This document shows positions 35,557-43,434 of a DNA stretch of 64,000 nucleotides, piece by piece (position 1 is the first letter of the stretch; every line of letters begins with the position of its first letter). Source of the DNA: Anaerolineae bacterium. Lineage in GTDB: Bacteria; Chloroflexota; Anaerolineae; Anaerolineales; E44-bin32. The notes under the pieces were generated by a model, which was not told where the DNA came from, ran no database searches, and saw nothing but the letters and a program-made list of their open reading frames with translations. Position numbers and translations under genes: made by a program. The stretch is from positions 1 to 64,000 of the forward strand of contig DUEZ01000078.1 of NCBI GenBank assembly GCA_011174825.1. The letters run 5' to 3'.

Positions 35557-36591
35557 CTACCCTAATCGCTCTTTGAAGGCCTGCGTCAGAGGGGGAAGGA
35601 TGTCGAATAGATCGCCTACGATTCCAAACCGAGCTAGTTTAAAGATCGGCGCGTCAGAATCCCGATTAATTGCCACGATGGTCTTTGAGGTCCTCATACC
35701 TGCAAGGTGCTGAATTGCACCCGAAATACCACACGCGATATAGAGGTCCGGTGAAACCACCTTCCCGGTCTGACCCACCTGATGTTCATAGGGGACGTAG
35801 CCAGCATCGACAGCTGCTCGGCTAGCTCCCATGGCTGCACCAAGTACTTTAGCCAAGTCACTAACCAAAGCGAAGCCTTGCTGAGCCCTCCAAATCTCCT
35901 GCTCGCCCTCGTCGGTAATCTCCGTTGGTGGGCTAAGCCGTGGATTGTTCGAGACACCCCGTCCTCCAGAGACGATAATTGCGGCATCTGATAAGCTCAC
36001 GCCAACCATGGATTCGCTGTAACCTGTCACCTCAGTCACAATCTCGCCAAGGTCCAATTCGATCCGTGTGATATCTCCACTACGTCCAGGATCAGGTTCT
36101 GGCTTAACGAAAGCGCGGCTTCGGAGGGTGAAAATTTGTGGGCGCTTTTCAGGACAGATCACTTTTGTTAGGAGTTTACCGGCATAGATTGGTCGCGTAG
36201 CTAATACCGATCCATCCTCGATTTCAAAGGCAACCACATCGGGCATCACACCCGTCTCGAGATCCACAGCGACCATTCCTGCTAACTCACGTGTCCTGCT
36301 GGTGGTCGGGAGCAAAAGCACCTCGGCTTCCGCTGCCAACTGTGACAGCACACGAGCGAACGGCTCTGGTCGATAATCCTTCAACTCTGGGGCATCCCCC
36401 ATAAGAACCCCACCAGCCCCAAACTCGATCGCGTTTTGAGCAAACGTTTCAACCTCATGTCCCAAAACAACGGCTACTACCTCGCTTCCAAGCTTCTCAG
36501 CTAACGACGTTCCAACGCCAACAGCTTCCCATGATGCTGGCACAACCTGACCGGCGAAGTGATCAATGTAGACAAGGATTTTATTTGCCAT
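35557..36591 (-). CDS. etfA: Electron transfer flavoprotein alpha subunit
   Basis: 344 residues. The C-terminal FAD domain shows GQTGKVVSPDLYIACGISGA and INRDSDAPIFKLARFGIVGD, the standard ETF-alpha signature. It forms a heterodimer with EtfB and receives electrons from acyl-CoA dehydrogenases such as those at 23935-26295. It overlaps etfB by one base (TAATG). Confidence 0.95.
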   Translation of the reverse strand: MANKILVYIDHFAGQVVPASWEAVGVGTSLAEKLGSEVVAVVLGHEVETFAQNAIEFGAGGVLMGDAPELKDYRPEPFARVLSQLAAEAEVLLLPTTSRTRELAGMVAVDLETGVMPDVVAFEIEDGSVLATRPIYAGKLLTKVICPEKRPQIFTLRSRAFVKPEPDPGRSGDITRIELDLGEIVTEVTGYSESMVGVSLSDAAIIVSGGRGVSNNPRLSPPTEITDEGEQEIWRAQQGFALVSDLAKVLGAAMGASRAAVDAGYVPYEHQVGQTGKVVSPDLYIACGISGAIQHLAGMRTSKTIVAINRDSDAPIFKLARFGIVGDLFDILPPLTQAFKERLG

Positions 36592-37373
36592 CAGATTACC
36601 TTCTCTTCCATCAAACGGTCCACCAAATGAGCAGCTAGTTCTTCAGGTGTCTCGCCTTCAATCATCTCAACTTCGGTTTCGATTTTCGGTGGTGCGATGA
36701 TTTCTGGCCATGTCACCGCTGAGTCTGAAATCTCATCCAATCCCAAATCGGCTGCTGTCCAAAGTGGAATCTCGGCACGTGATGCTTTACGGATACCCAT
36801 AAATGATGGATAACGTGGTTCGTTTATCTCCTTCACCACACTGACCACAGCAGGAAGCGGGCTGCGGACAAGCTGCCTGCACTCATCCAACATTCGCTCG
36901 ACAGCGATGTTCTTCCCTTCAGGGTCTAATGCGGTGACAGCAGCCACGAGGCTGAGCGCTGGCCATCCAAGTCGTCGGGCTACCTGCGGTCCAGTTACGC
37001 CGGTATCACTGTCCACCGAGGCGCGGCCGAATATCACCAAGTCAGCATCCCCGATTTTGTTGATGCTTGCCGCGAGGATTTTGGAAACCACAAGCGAGTC
37101 GGCACCTGCGAGAGCCGGATCGCTTATCAATATTGCCTGGTCACACCCCATGGCCAAGGCTTGCTTCAGTGCTTCCTTAGCGTCCTCGGGGCCCAAGCTG
37201 ATGGCAGTTACTTGTCCGCCATGGGCTTCTTTGATTCGAAGCGCTTCCTCTACTGCAAATTCATCCCACGGATTTAGTATGACTGGTGCGTCCCCCCATG
37301 AGACAACACCATCTTCGACGGTTACTGTGGCCGCAGTGTCCGGAGTTTGCTTCACACAGACTACGATGTTCAA
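36591..37373 (-). CDS. etfB: Electron transfer flavoprotein beta subunit
   Basis: 260 residues. Starts MNIVVCVKQTPDTAA and contains NPWDEFAVEEALRIKE, both standard for ETF-beta; AMP-binding region near 115-135. The start is TTG at 37373, chosen because AAGGAGG lies 5 nt before it and no ATG fits. First gene of the etfBA operon. Confidence 0.94.
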   Translation of the reverse strand: MNIVVCVKQTPDTAATVTVEDGVVSWGDAPVILNPWDEFAVEEALRIKEAHGGQVTAISLGPEDAKEALKQALAMGCDQAILISDPALAGADSLVVSKILAASINKIGDADLVIFGRASVDSDTGVTGPQVARRLGWPALSLVAAVTALDPEGKNIAVERMLDECRQLVRSPLPAVVSVVKEINEPRYPSFMGIRKASRAEIPLWTAADLGLDEISDSAVTWPEIIAPPKIETEVEMIEGETPEELAAHLVDRLMEEKVI

Positions 37374-37415
37374 GTTATCCTCCTTCCCTCACCCATGATA
37401 GAGTATCAATCAAGT

Positions 37416-37445
37416 ATTAAAGTTTACATACCTTATCATTGTCAA
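37416..37445 (-). promoter_or_regulatory. Promoter of etfBA
   Basis: Minus strand: TTGACA (37445-37440), 18-nt spacer, TTTAAT (37421-37416), about 35 nt before the TTG start. Confidence 0.7.
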
Positions 37446-37813
37446 TACTGAGATTTATCCATCTGCATCGCCTACCGATAAACTTTCGTGATTATAGTCG
37501 CTCATTATTACGCACACAACCTCATCCATAATGAGCGAGAATCTCATCCTAAAAGGTCCCAGCCAGAAACTCAATTTGCTTCGGATAGAGTCCGCGGTTG
37601 TGAAGCGGATTAGGTCATTCATAGAATGATCTCACATTTCATTTCCTCCCCTACCGTCGAAATGAAGTCAAACGATGTAGAGGAAACAAAGGTCTAACCT
37701 CTTCGTGATTCAATTTCATTTACAACGTACTTACCGTATTCTTCACGCAATCCAAATGAGGGGATCGTACTGTTCGTGCGACGGTGATCTAGAGGCTATA
37801 ATCCAAACTGCTG
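37446..37813. other. Intergenic region, nothing recognised
   Basis: About 370 bp between the etfBA promoter and the TPR gene. No RNA gene or strong hairpin is seen. A frame at 37705-37977 overlaps the TPR start out of frame and looks like a shadow. Confidence 0.5.
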
Positions 37814-39241
37814 ATGGGAGAGGTATCGAGATTGTTCGATCAAATTACACCCCGCTGGCCTCATCTTCTCTTAGCTTTGGCGATCCTCGTCGCTCTAAGC
37901 CCAACACCAATCCCAGAACCCGCTGTTGGGTCACTGCGTTCTGCCAATATCGCGCTAGATGCCGGTCGACTAGATGAAGCCTTAAATCTCATTGATCACG
38001 TAATGGCATTCGATCATGCCCTTGAAGGGTTCTACCTCCGAGCAGCGGAGATCGCTCTCACAGCAGATGATCCTCTTCGAGCCCTGAACTACTTGAACCT
38101 TTCGTCTCCGCTCGCTTCAGTTCAGGGATGCTTGCGAAGCCGTGCCTTATTGGCGATTGGCAACCTAGATCAGGCTGCAACAACTTGGAGAAAAACAGGA
38201 GAGACCTGCCCGAATGCTATTCCTTTTCTTGATACGTTGGCCCAAGCCTATCTGCAGGAAGATGATCCGATAAGCGCTCGAGCTATCTTCGAGGAACTTC
38301 TTTCTTTGGAACCCCTCCACGAAGACGCCCTCTATTCTTTTGCGCTGATCACGTCATCAAGCAATCCTGAAGAGGCCCTGTCATATTTGCTTCGGATTGA
38401 TGCTCTATCCCCCGGTGCTAAACCACTCTCCAACGCCCTAATCCAGACGATAGAAAGCGCATTAGCACTTGGTGATCCCTCTTACACTCTAGCACAGGTT
38501 GGCCAAACTTTCGCCAGGCACGGCGAATGGCAGATTGCGACTTGGGCTTTTCAAAATGCCCTAACTCTGAATCCAGAATACATCGAGGCCCGTGCGTACC
38601 TCGGCTTAGCACTCGATCGTTCTGGCCGAGACGGCCTTCAATACTTAATGAAAGCCGTTGAAGCTGCCAACTCTGCAGCATTGCCTCGGATCTTCCTCGC
38701 GATGCATTGGCAAGAGCTTGGGCAGCCTGAGATCGCATTGCAGCAACTAGAAATCGCATCCCAGCTCGAACCGACCAACCCGGCTGTAAACGCTGAGCTT
38801 GGATCAGTTTATTCCGCTCTGGGAGATACTCGATCTGCTATCGCTGCCTATCGTCAAGCGACCGATCTTGCGCCGAAAGACTCTCGCTTCTGGATTTTGC
38901 TTGCACAATATTCATTAACGAATGAAATTGAAGTTCCTACCCTCGGTCTGCCAGCTGCACGCAATGCTGTCGTATTAAATCCGAATGATCCCACCAGCCT
39001 CGATGCCTTAGGATATGCTCACTTCTTGTTAGGGAACTTCCGCCTGAGCGAACGCCTACTATGGCACGCGATTAACCTTGAACCTCAACGAGCTGACATC
39101 CAATACCACATGGGTTTGTTACGCTACGCTCAGGGAGAAGATCAAAAAGCTCGCGCAGCGTTTTCGATAGCTATCCTACTTGACCCGGGTGGACCCATCG
39201 GCCAACTCGCTGACCGGATCTTGATAAACTTGCGACCATAG
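37814..39241 (+). CDS. Membrane-anchored tetratricopeptide repeat protein
   Basis: 475 residues. A hydrophobic helix (about 18-32: HLLLALAILVALS) acts as signal or anchor. The rest is helical TPR repeats of 34 residues, clearest at 235-270 (WAFQNALTLNPEYIEARAYL), 290-360 and 395-460. TPR proteins hold complexes together; no partner is indicated. Followed by a lipoprotein gene on the same strand. Confidence 0.85.
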   Translation: MGEVSRLFDQITPRWPHLLLALAILVALSPTPIPEPAVGSLRSANIALDAGRLDEALNLIDHVMAFDHALEGFYLRAAEIALTADDPLRALNYLNLSSPLASVQGCLRSRALLAIGNLDQAATTWRKTGETCPNAIPFLDTLAQAYLQEDDPISARAIFEELLSLEPLHEDALYSFALITSSSNPEEALSYLLRIDALSPGAKPLSNALIQTIESALALGDPSYTLAQVGQTFARHGEWQIATWAFQNALTLNPEYIEARAYLGLALDRSGRDGLQYLMKAVEAANSAALPRIFLAMHWQELGQPEIALQQLEIASQLEPTNPAVNAELGSVYSALGDTRSAIAAYRQATDLAPKDSRFWILLAQYSLTNEIEVPTLGLPAARNAVVLNPNDPTSLDALGYAHFLLGNFRLSERLLWHAINLEPQRADIQYHMGLLRYAQGEDQKARAAFSIAILLDPGGPIGQLADRILINLRP

Positions 39242-39329
39242 TTCCGTGTTTTCATGAGGACCGTTAGCTACGGTCAGTTGATGAGAGTATTCGAGATCAA
39301 CCCGAAGAATACCAGCGACCTCGTTCTAT

Positions 39330-39337
39330 GCTAGAAT
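39330..39337 (+). promoter_or_regulatory. Extended -10 directly before the lipoprotein gene
   Basis: TGC-TAGAAT ends 6 nt before the ATG at 39344, so transcription would begin at or next to the start codon (leaderless mRNA). No clear -35 and no ribosome site. Confidence 0.45.
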
Positions 39338-39343
39338 GCCGAC

Positions 39344-40012
39344 ATGATTAAAGGAAACCTGCCAACTCGTTTCCGGATCTATATTTCCCTGATGCTGCTA
39401 GCTTCGGTGATGTTGACTTTCTGCCATGCATGTAACTTACTGGAACCGCCCGTTGAATCTGGATCAGTCTTGTTCCAAGACGATTTCTCGCGTTCCGCGA
39501 GTGGTTGGGATCGATATTCAAACGATTCCTACCTGACGGATTATGAGGAGGGCGGATACCGAATAGCGATCTTCACAACGGAGACGAACGTCTGGTCTCG
39601 TCCACACCTCGACTTTGGGGATACCCTTATCCAAGTTTTGGCCACCAAACTTGAAGGTCCTGACGACAATGTATTTGGAGTGCTGTGTCGTTACCAAGAC
39701 GCCCGCAATTTCTACTTCTTTCTCATATCCAGCGATGGATACCACGGGATCGGTATATATCAAGATGGGGAGGAAATCCTGCTGAGCAATGAAGCGATGT
39801 TGCCATCTGAGGCGATCAATCAAGGGGAAGCCAGAAACCACATCCGAGCAGATTGTGTGGGCGAAGAATTATCCCTCTACATTAACGGAGCACTCGTTGC
39901 CCAAGCCACAGCCACAGATTGGGCCCACGGAGATGTCGGTCTTATTGCTGGAACATACGACAAAGCTGGCACAGATATTCTCTTTGAAAATTTTTCAGTT
40001 CTCCTGCCATAA
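39344..40012 (+). CDS. Secreted concanavalin-like (DUF1080-type) lipoprotein
   Basis: 222 residues. A signal sequence with hydrophobic core (about 12-28) ends in TFCHAC, a possible lipobox with Cys30 as lipid site. After it, a beta-rich domain (about 40-220) of the kind VLFQDDFSRSASGWDRY...GGYRIAI...NFYFFLISSDGYHGI...LYINGALVAQATA, like DUF1080/LamG-type sugar-binding folds common in Chloroflexota surface proteins. Ligand unknown. Confidence 0.8.
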   Translation: MIKGNLPTRFRIYISLMLLASVMLTFCHACNLLEPPVESGSVLFQDDFSRSASGWDRYSNDSYLTDYEEGGYRIAIFTTETNVWSRPHLDFGDTLIQVLATKLEGPDDNVFGVLCRYQDARNFYFFLISSDGYHGIGIYQDGEEILLSNEAMLPSEAINQGEARNHIRADCVGEELSLYINGALVAQATATDWAHGDVGLIAGTYDKAGTDILFENFSVLLP

Positions 40013-40024
40013 AATGATAGATCA

Positions 40025-40033
40025 TGGTATAGG
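40025..40033 (+). promoter_or_regulatory. Possible extended -10 before mtaB
   Basis: TGGTATAGG ends 6 nt before the ATG at 40040, the same spacing as at 39344 and 42977. Weak match; AGG inside it could instead serve as a ribosome site. Confidence 0.3.
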
Positions 40034-40039
40034 TAAGCT

Positions 40040-41326
40040 ATGAAGTTCTTTTTTGACTCCATAGGATGCCGGTTGAACCAAAGTGAAATCGAGATCATGG
40101 CCTACCAAGTCATGCAGGCTGGTCATGACCCTGTCGCATCACCAGAAGAGTGTGATGTTGCCGTGATTAACACTTGCAGCGTCACGACAGCCGCAGCTTC
40201 CGATTCGCGCAGCACAATCCGTGGTGTGTACCGTCGCAATCGAGAGGCTCAAATCGTCCTTACTGGATGCTGGAGTGAACTTGAACATGATGCAGCACTC
40301 GCTTTACCAGGCGTGATTCAGGTGGTCACCAACTCCGAAAAAGATACCCTGATCCCGTCAGTGCTTGGACTTCCCGAACTCGAACCTCAATGGGATGTAT
40401 TGGAAAGACGTTCTGTCCCAGGAATACGGAGACGAACACGTGCTTTTATCAAAGTCCAAGATGGATGTGATAACCACTGTACGTACTGTCTACCAACCAT
40501 CGCTCGAGGCGCATCCCGCAGCCTTCCGATCGAGGCGGTTATCGCTGAGATCAGAAGCGCGGTTAAGGGTGGCGTGAAAGAGGTCGTGTTAACAGGTTCT
40601 CAACTCAGCGCTTATGGACTTGATCAACCAGATGAACATCATTTGACCACCTTAATCCGATCTGTCCTTGACCAGACAAATATCTCACGTATCAGGCTAT
40701 CCTCTTTGGAGCCTTGGGGATTACCGAAGGATCTCTTCGCTCTACTTCGAGATGCGAGAGTCTGCAGACAGTTGCACATCCCACTTCAATCCGGCTGCGA
40801 TAAAACCTTACGCCGCATGGGACGTCCAATTTCTTCAGATGCATTTGCGGACCTCGTTTCCGAAGCACGTGAAACCATCCCCGGACTTGCTGTAACTACG
40901 GATATTATGGTGGGTTTCCCTGGCGAGACGGTGAAGGAATTTGAACTGAGCCTGGCCTTCATCGAGAAGATGAGGTTTGCTGGAGCTCACGTGTTTATCT
41001 ATTCACCACGCAGGGGAACAGCTGCTGTCCATCTGGCGAACCATATCCCTACCCAGATTGCACGTGAACGCAGCCTCAGGGTTAGAAAGATTGTGGGTGA
41101 ATCCGGACACACTTTCCGGATCGGTTTTCTTGGTACTACCATGCCTGTTCTATGGGAGAAAGCCTGTCCATCTGAGAGCAATGGATGGGATCTTACTGGG
41201 TTGACTGACAATTACATAAGAGTGCGCGCAGACAGCAGGGATGATTTAGGAAATAAAATATCCTTAGCTCATCTTCGTGAAATAGAGGGTGAAACGGTAC
41301 GAGGAGAGCTTATCGAAGAGCGGTAA
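40040..41326 (+). CDS. mtaB: tRNA methylthiotransferase of the MtaB family
   Basis: 428 residues. The N-terminal UPF0004 domain carries GCRLNQSE (Cys10) plus the other cluster cysteines (INTCSVT and TGCWSE). The radical SAM motif is C143-x3-C147-x2-C150 (GCDNHCTYC), and the C-terminal region is TRAM-like (about 360-428). MtaB adds a methylthio group to t6A37 in tRNAs reading ANN codons. The GCRLNQSE word and length fit MtaB better than MiaB or RimO. Confidence 0.9.
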   Translation: MKFFFDSIGCRLNQSEIEIMAYQVMQAGHDPVASPEECDVAVINTCSVTTAAASDSRSTIRGVYRRNREAQIVLTGCWSELEHDAALALPGVIQVVTNSEKDTLIPSVLGLPELEPQWDVLERRSVPGIRRRTRAFIKVQDGCDNHCTYCLPTIARGASRSLPIEAVIAEIRSAVKGGVKEVVLTGSQLSAYGLDQPDEHHLTTLIRSVLDQTNISRIRLSSLEPWGLPKDLFALLRDARVCRQLHIPLQSGCDKTLRRMGRPISSDAFADLVSEARETIPGLAVTTDIMVGFPGETVKEFELSLAFIEKMRFAGAHVFIYSPRRGTAAVHLANHIPTQIARERSLRVRKIVGESGHTFRIGFLGTTMPVLWEKACPSESNGWDLTGLTDNYIRVRADSRDDLGNKISLAHLREIEGETVRGELIEER

Positions 41327-41473
41327 GCCTCACTTGGGTCTTTGTTCGACCCGTGATGGAAGTAGAAGAAGAAAAGGTCAACGAATACCCATCCCCCTGT
41401 TGATGCTTAATCTAAAATAATTCTCCTCCAGGTTCTGTGGGTAATTGCTAATATTCAAAAGATAGAGATTACA

Positions 41474-41506
41474 AACTTCCCGCGAGCTAAAAGTTCACGG
41501 GAAGTT
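41474..41506. repeat. Palindrome family A, copy 5
   Basis: 33 bp, diverged arms (AACTTCCCGCGAGCT and AGTTCACGGGAAGTT). It lies between the convergent mtaB and msrP genes, where it could end both transcripts. Confidence 0.85.
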
Positions 41507-41536
41507 TACCGTTGCCAACTCATCTGTAAACCGGAT

Positions 41537-42520
41537 TTAATAATTCTCTTGCAAATCTAATCCTTGATAAAGGTAACTCACCTCTTCTTCATATCCATTG
41601 AAGAGTAGAGTCGGTCGTCGACCCGATTCGCGGATACGCTGCTCGGTAGCCTGAGACCAACGTGGATGGGGTACATCCGGATTTACATTTGCATAAAACC
41701 CATATTCCTGTGGGGCAACCGCCATCCATGTAGACGTTGGCTCTTCTGCGACCAAGTCAATCTTTACAATCGATTTGATGCTTTTAAACCCATACTTCCA
41801 CGGGACCACCAGACGAACCGGGGCTCCACTCTGCGGGGGGAGAGGTTTGCCATAAATACCCGTCGCAAGGAGCGTTAGCCCGTTCATCGCCTCATCTAAG
41901 CGTAAACCCTCTACATAAGGCCAGGGGTATCGCAGATCATTTTGACCAACCATCTGTTCGGGATCGTAGAGCGTCTCAAATCGGACATACTTCGCATCGC
42001 TCAGCGGTTCGACCTCTCCCAACATCGATGCTAGGGGGAAGCCCATCCAAGGGATGACCATTGACCACCCTTCGACACACCGGAGACGGTAGATCCGATC
42101 TTCTTGGGAGAACTTCTTTTGTATGTCATCGAGATCGAAGGTCGCAGGTTTATTTACAAGACCGCCAACTTGGACCACCCAAGGTGAGGTTATAAAATCC
42201 TTTGCCAAATCCGCAACGGCGTTTTTATTGGTTGTAAACTCGTAGAAGTTATTGTACTGGGTGATATCCTCAAAAACATTCAGGGGATCTCCGAATTCAT
42301 CCGTCAAAGTTGTTGTTTGTGGAGTGGCTTCAGGACTTGCACCCGTCGCAGGCATAGCAGTCTCATCAGGTAAATCGGATGCCGGTGAAGGGATTTCATT
42401 TCCTCTGCATGCTGCGACGATCAACGAACTCAATGCAATTGCACCAGTACCTTTCATAAAGCTCCGTCGCGAGAGATAAACATGTTCAGGTGTAATTTCT
42501 GAAGGATGAATCTTCTTCAT
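41537..42520 (-). CDS. msrP: MsrP-like molybdopterin oxidoreductase (catalytic subunit)
   Basis: 327 residues. A twin-arginine signal (S17-R18-R19-S-F-M-K) leads to a hydrophobic stretch ending LIVAAC, where C38 fits a lipobox. The mature part is a sulfite-oxidase-like fold with YRLRCVEGW, where C148 is the expected Mo ligand, and a substrate-binding C-terminal part ([20 protein letters not shown]). MsrP repairs methionine sulfoxide outside the cytoplasm with heme protein MsrQ; no msrQ gene is adjacent. Tat export plus lipid anchoring suits a one-membrane cell. Confidence 0.9.
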   Translation of the reverse strand: MKKIHPSEITPEHVYLSRRSFMKGTGAIALSSLIVAACRGNEIPSPASDLPDETAMPATGASPEATPQTTTLTDEFGDPLNVFEDITQYNNFYEFTTNKNAVADLAKDFITSPWVVQVGGLVNKPATFDLDDIQKKFSQEDRIYRLRCVEGWSMVIPWMGFPLASMLGEVEPLSDAKYVRFETLYDPEQMVGQNDLRYPWPYVEGLRLDEAMNGLTLLATGIYGKPLPPQSGAPVRLVVPWKYGFKSIKSIVKIDLVAEEPTSTWMAVAPQEYGFYANVNPDVPHPRWSQATEQRIRESGRRPTLLFNGYEEEVSYLYQGLDLQENY

Positions 42521-42542
42521 AGTGCACTCCTTAGATCAGGAT

Positions 42543-42572
42543 AATATACTGTCCTAACACTGTATGTGACAA
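42543..42572 (-). promoter_or_regulatory. Promoter of msrP
   Basis: Minus strand: TTGTCA (42572-42567), 18-nt spacer, TATATT (42548-42543). AAGGAG precedes the ATG at 42520. Confidence 0.65.
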
Positions 42573-42964
42573 TCGTACATCTTTGATTTCAAGATCTTGC
42601 TGGAGAGGATAATATCCACCTAGCCGTTAACGAGAATTCCAATCCCCCAATGTAGCATACCAACGACACATGACCTCATATCTACCGGCAAGCACGGAAC
42701 TCGATCGTGTCAAGATGTACAGAAAGTTAATACAAAACTTATCACAACCGGATATATTTTATCATCATTGGAATAATCTTCGATCATGTTAGAATGTTCA
42801 GATCAATACATGGTTATTCGTGTGCGATAATGAATTCGATAAACGTACATACTCGAGAACGATCGATCATAGGAGATGGGAGAGAGCAACACCGATATAT
42901 CATTGGATGGCAGAGCTTGGTCGGGTTTTAATCCATTTTGCTACCCTGACCTTCATCTCCCCTG
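42573..42964. other. Intergenic region between divergent msrP and yqeY
   Basis: About 390 bp, AT-rich, with no gene, RNA or strong hairpin recognised. Confidence 0.5.
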
Positions 42965-42970
42965 TATAAT
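42965..42970 (+). promoter_or_regulatory. -10 element directly before yqeY
   Basis: Consensus TATAAT, ending 6 nt before the ATG at 42977. Transcription would begin at the start codon itself, so the mRNA is probably leaderless; no ribosome site is present. Confidence 0.55.
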
Positions 42971-42976
42971 GGTGCT

Positions 42977-43426
42977 ATGTTAACCAGAGACACATTCCAG
43001 GAAGAACTTAAGAATGCCATACGCTCCGGCGACGATGTGCGGAAACGTACGTTACGGATGTTGCTCACATCTATCAAAATCGCCGAAGTTGAACGTCGAG
43101 AGCCACTCGACGAAACTGAACTGCTGACTTTGATCCAGAAGGAAGCTAAAACCCGTCGAGAGGCGATCGAAGAGGCCAAACGTGCTGACCGACAAGATTT
43201 AATCACCTCGGCTGAGGACGAGCTCACAGTGCTCCAAAATTACCTCCCCCAACCTTTAAAACCGGAGGAACTGGAAGACCTTGCTCATCAAGCGATTGAG
43301 GAAGTAGAGGCCTCTGGACCAGAATCTATGGGGAAGGTTATGAAAGTACTAATGCCGCGCGTCCAAGGCAGAACCGATGGCAAGACGGTTAGCACACTCG
43401 TGCAACAGCTACTGAGCAACCGCTGA
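42977..43426 (+). CDS. yqeY: GatB/YqeY domain protein
   Basis: 149 residues, the usual size. Contains TRDTFQEELKNAIRSGDDVRKRTLRMLL and the C-terminal SMGKVMKVLMPRVQGRTDGKTVSTLV, the YqeY/GatB tail fold linked to tRNA binding in GatB. Its stand-alone function is not settled. Followed by the HD-domain gene after 8 nt, so it heads a four-gene operon. Confidence 0.92.
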   Translation: MLTRDTFQEELKNAIRSGDDVRKRTLRMLLTSIKIAEVERREPLDETELLTLIQKEAKTRREAIEEAKRADRQDLITSAEDELTVLQNYLPQPLKPEELEDLAHQAIEEVEASGPESMGKVMKVLMPRVQGRTDGKTVSTLVQQLLSNR

Positions 43427-43434
43427 TCTGAGCC

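Noticed and set aside
37705..37977. A 90-codon plus-strand frame before the TPR gene
   Set aside because: It overlaps the TPR start out of frame and has no recognisable domain or ribosome site.
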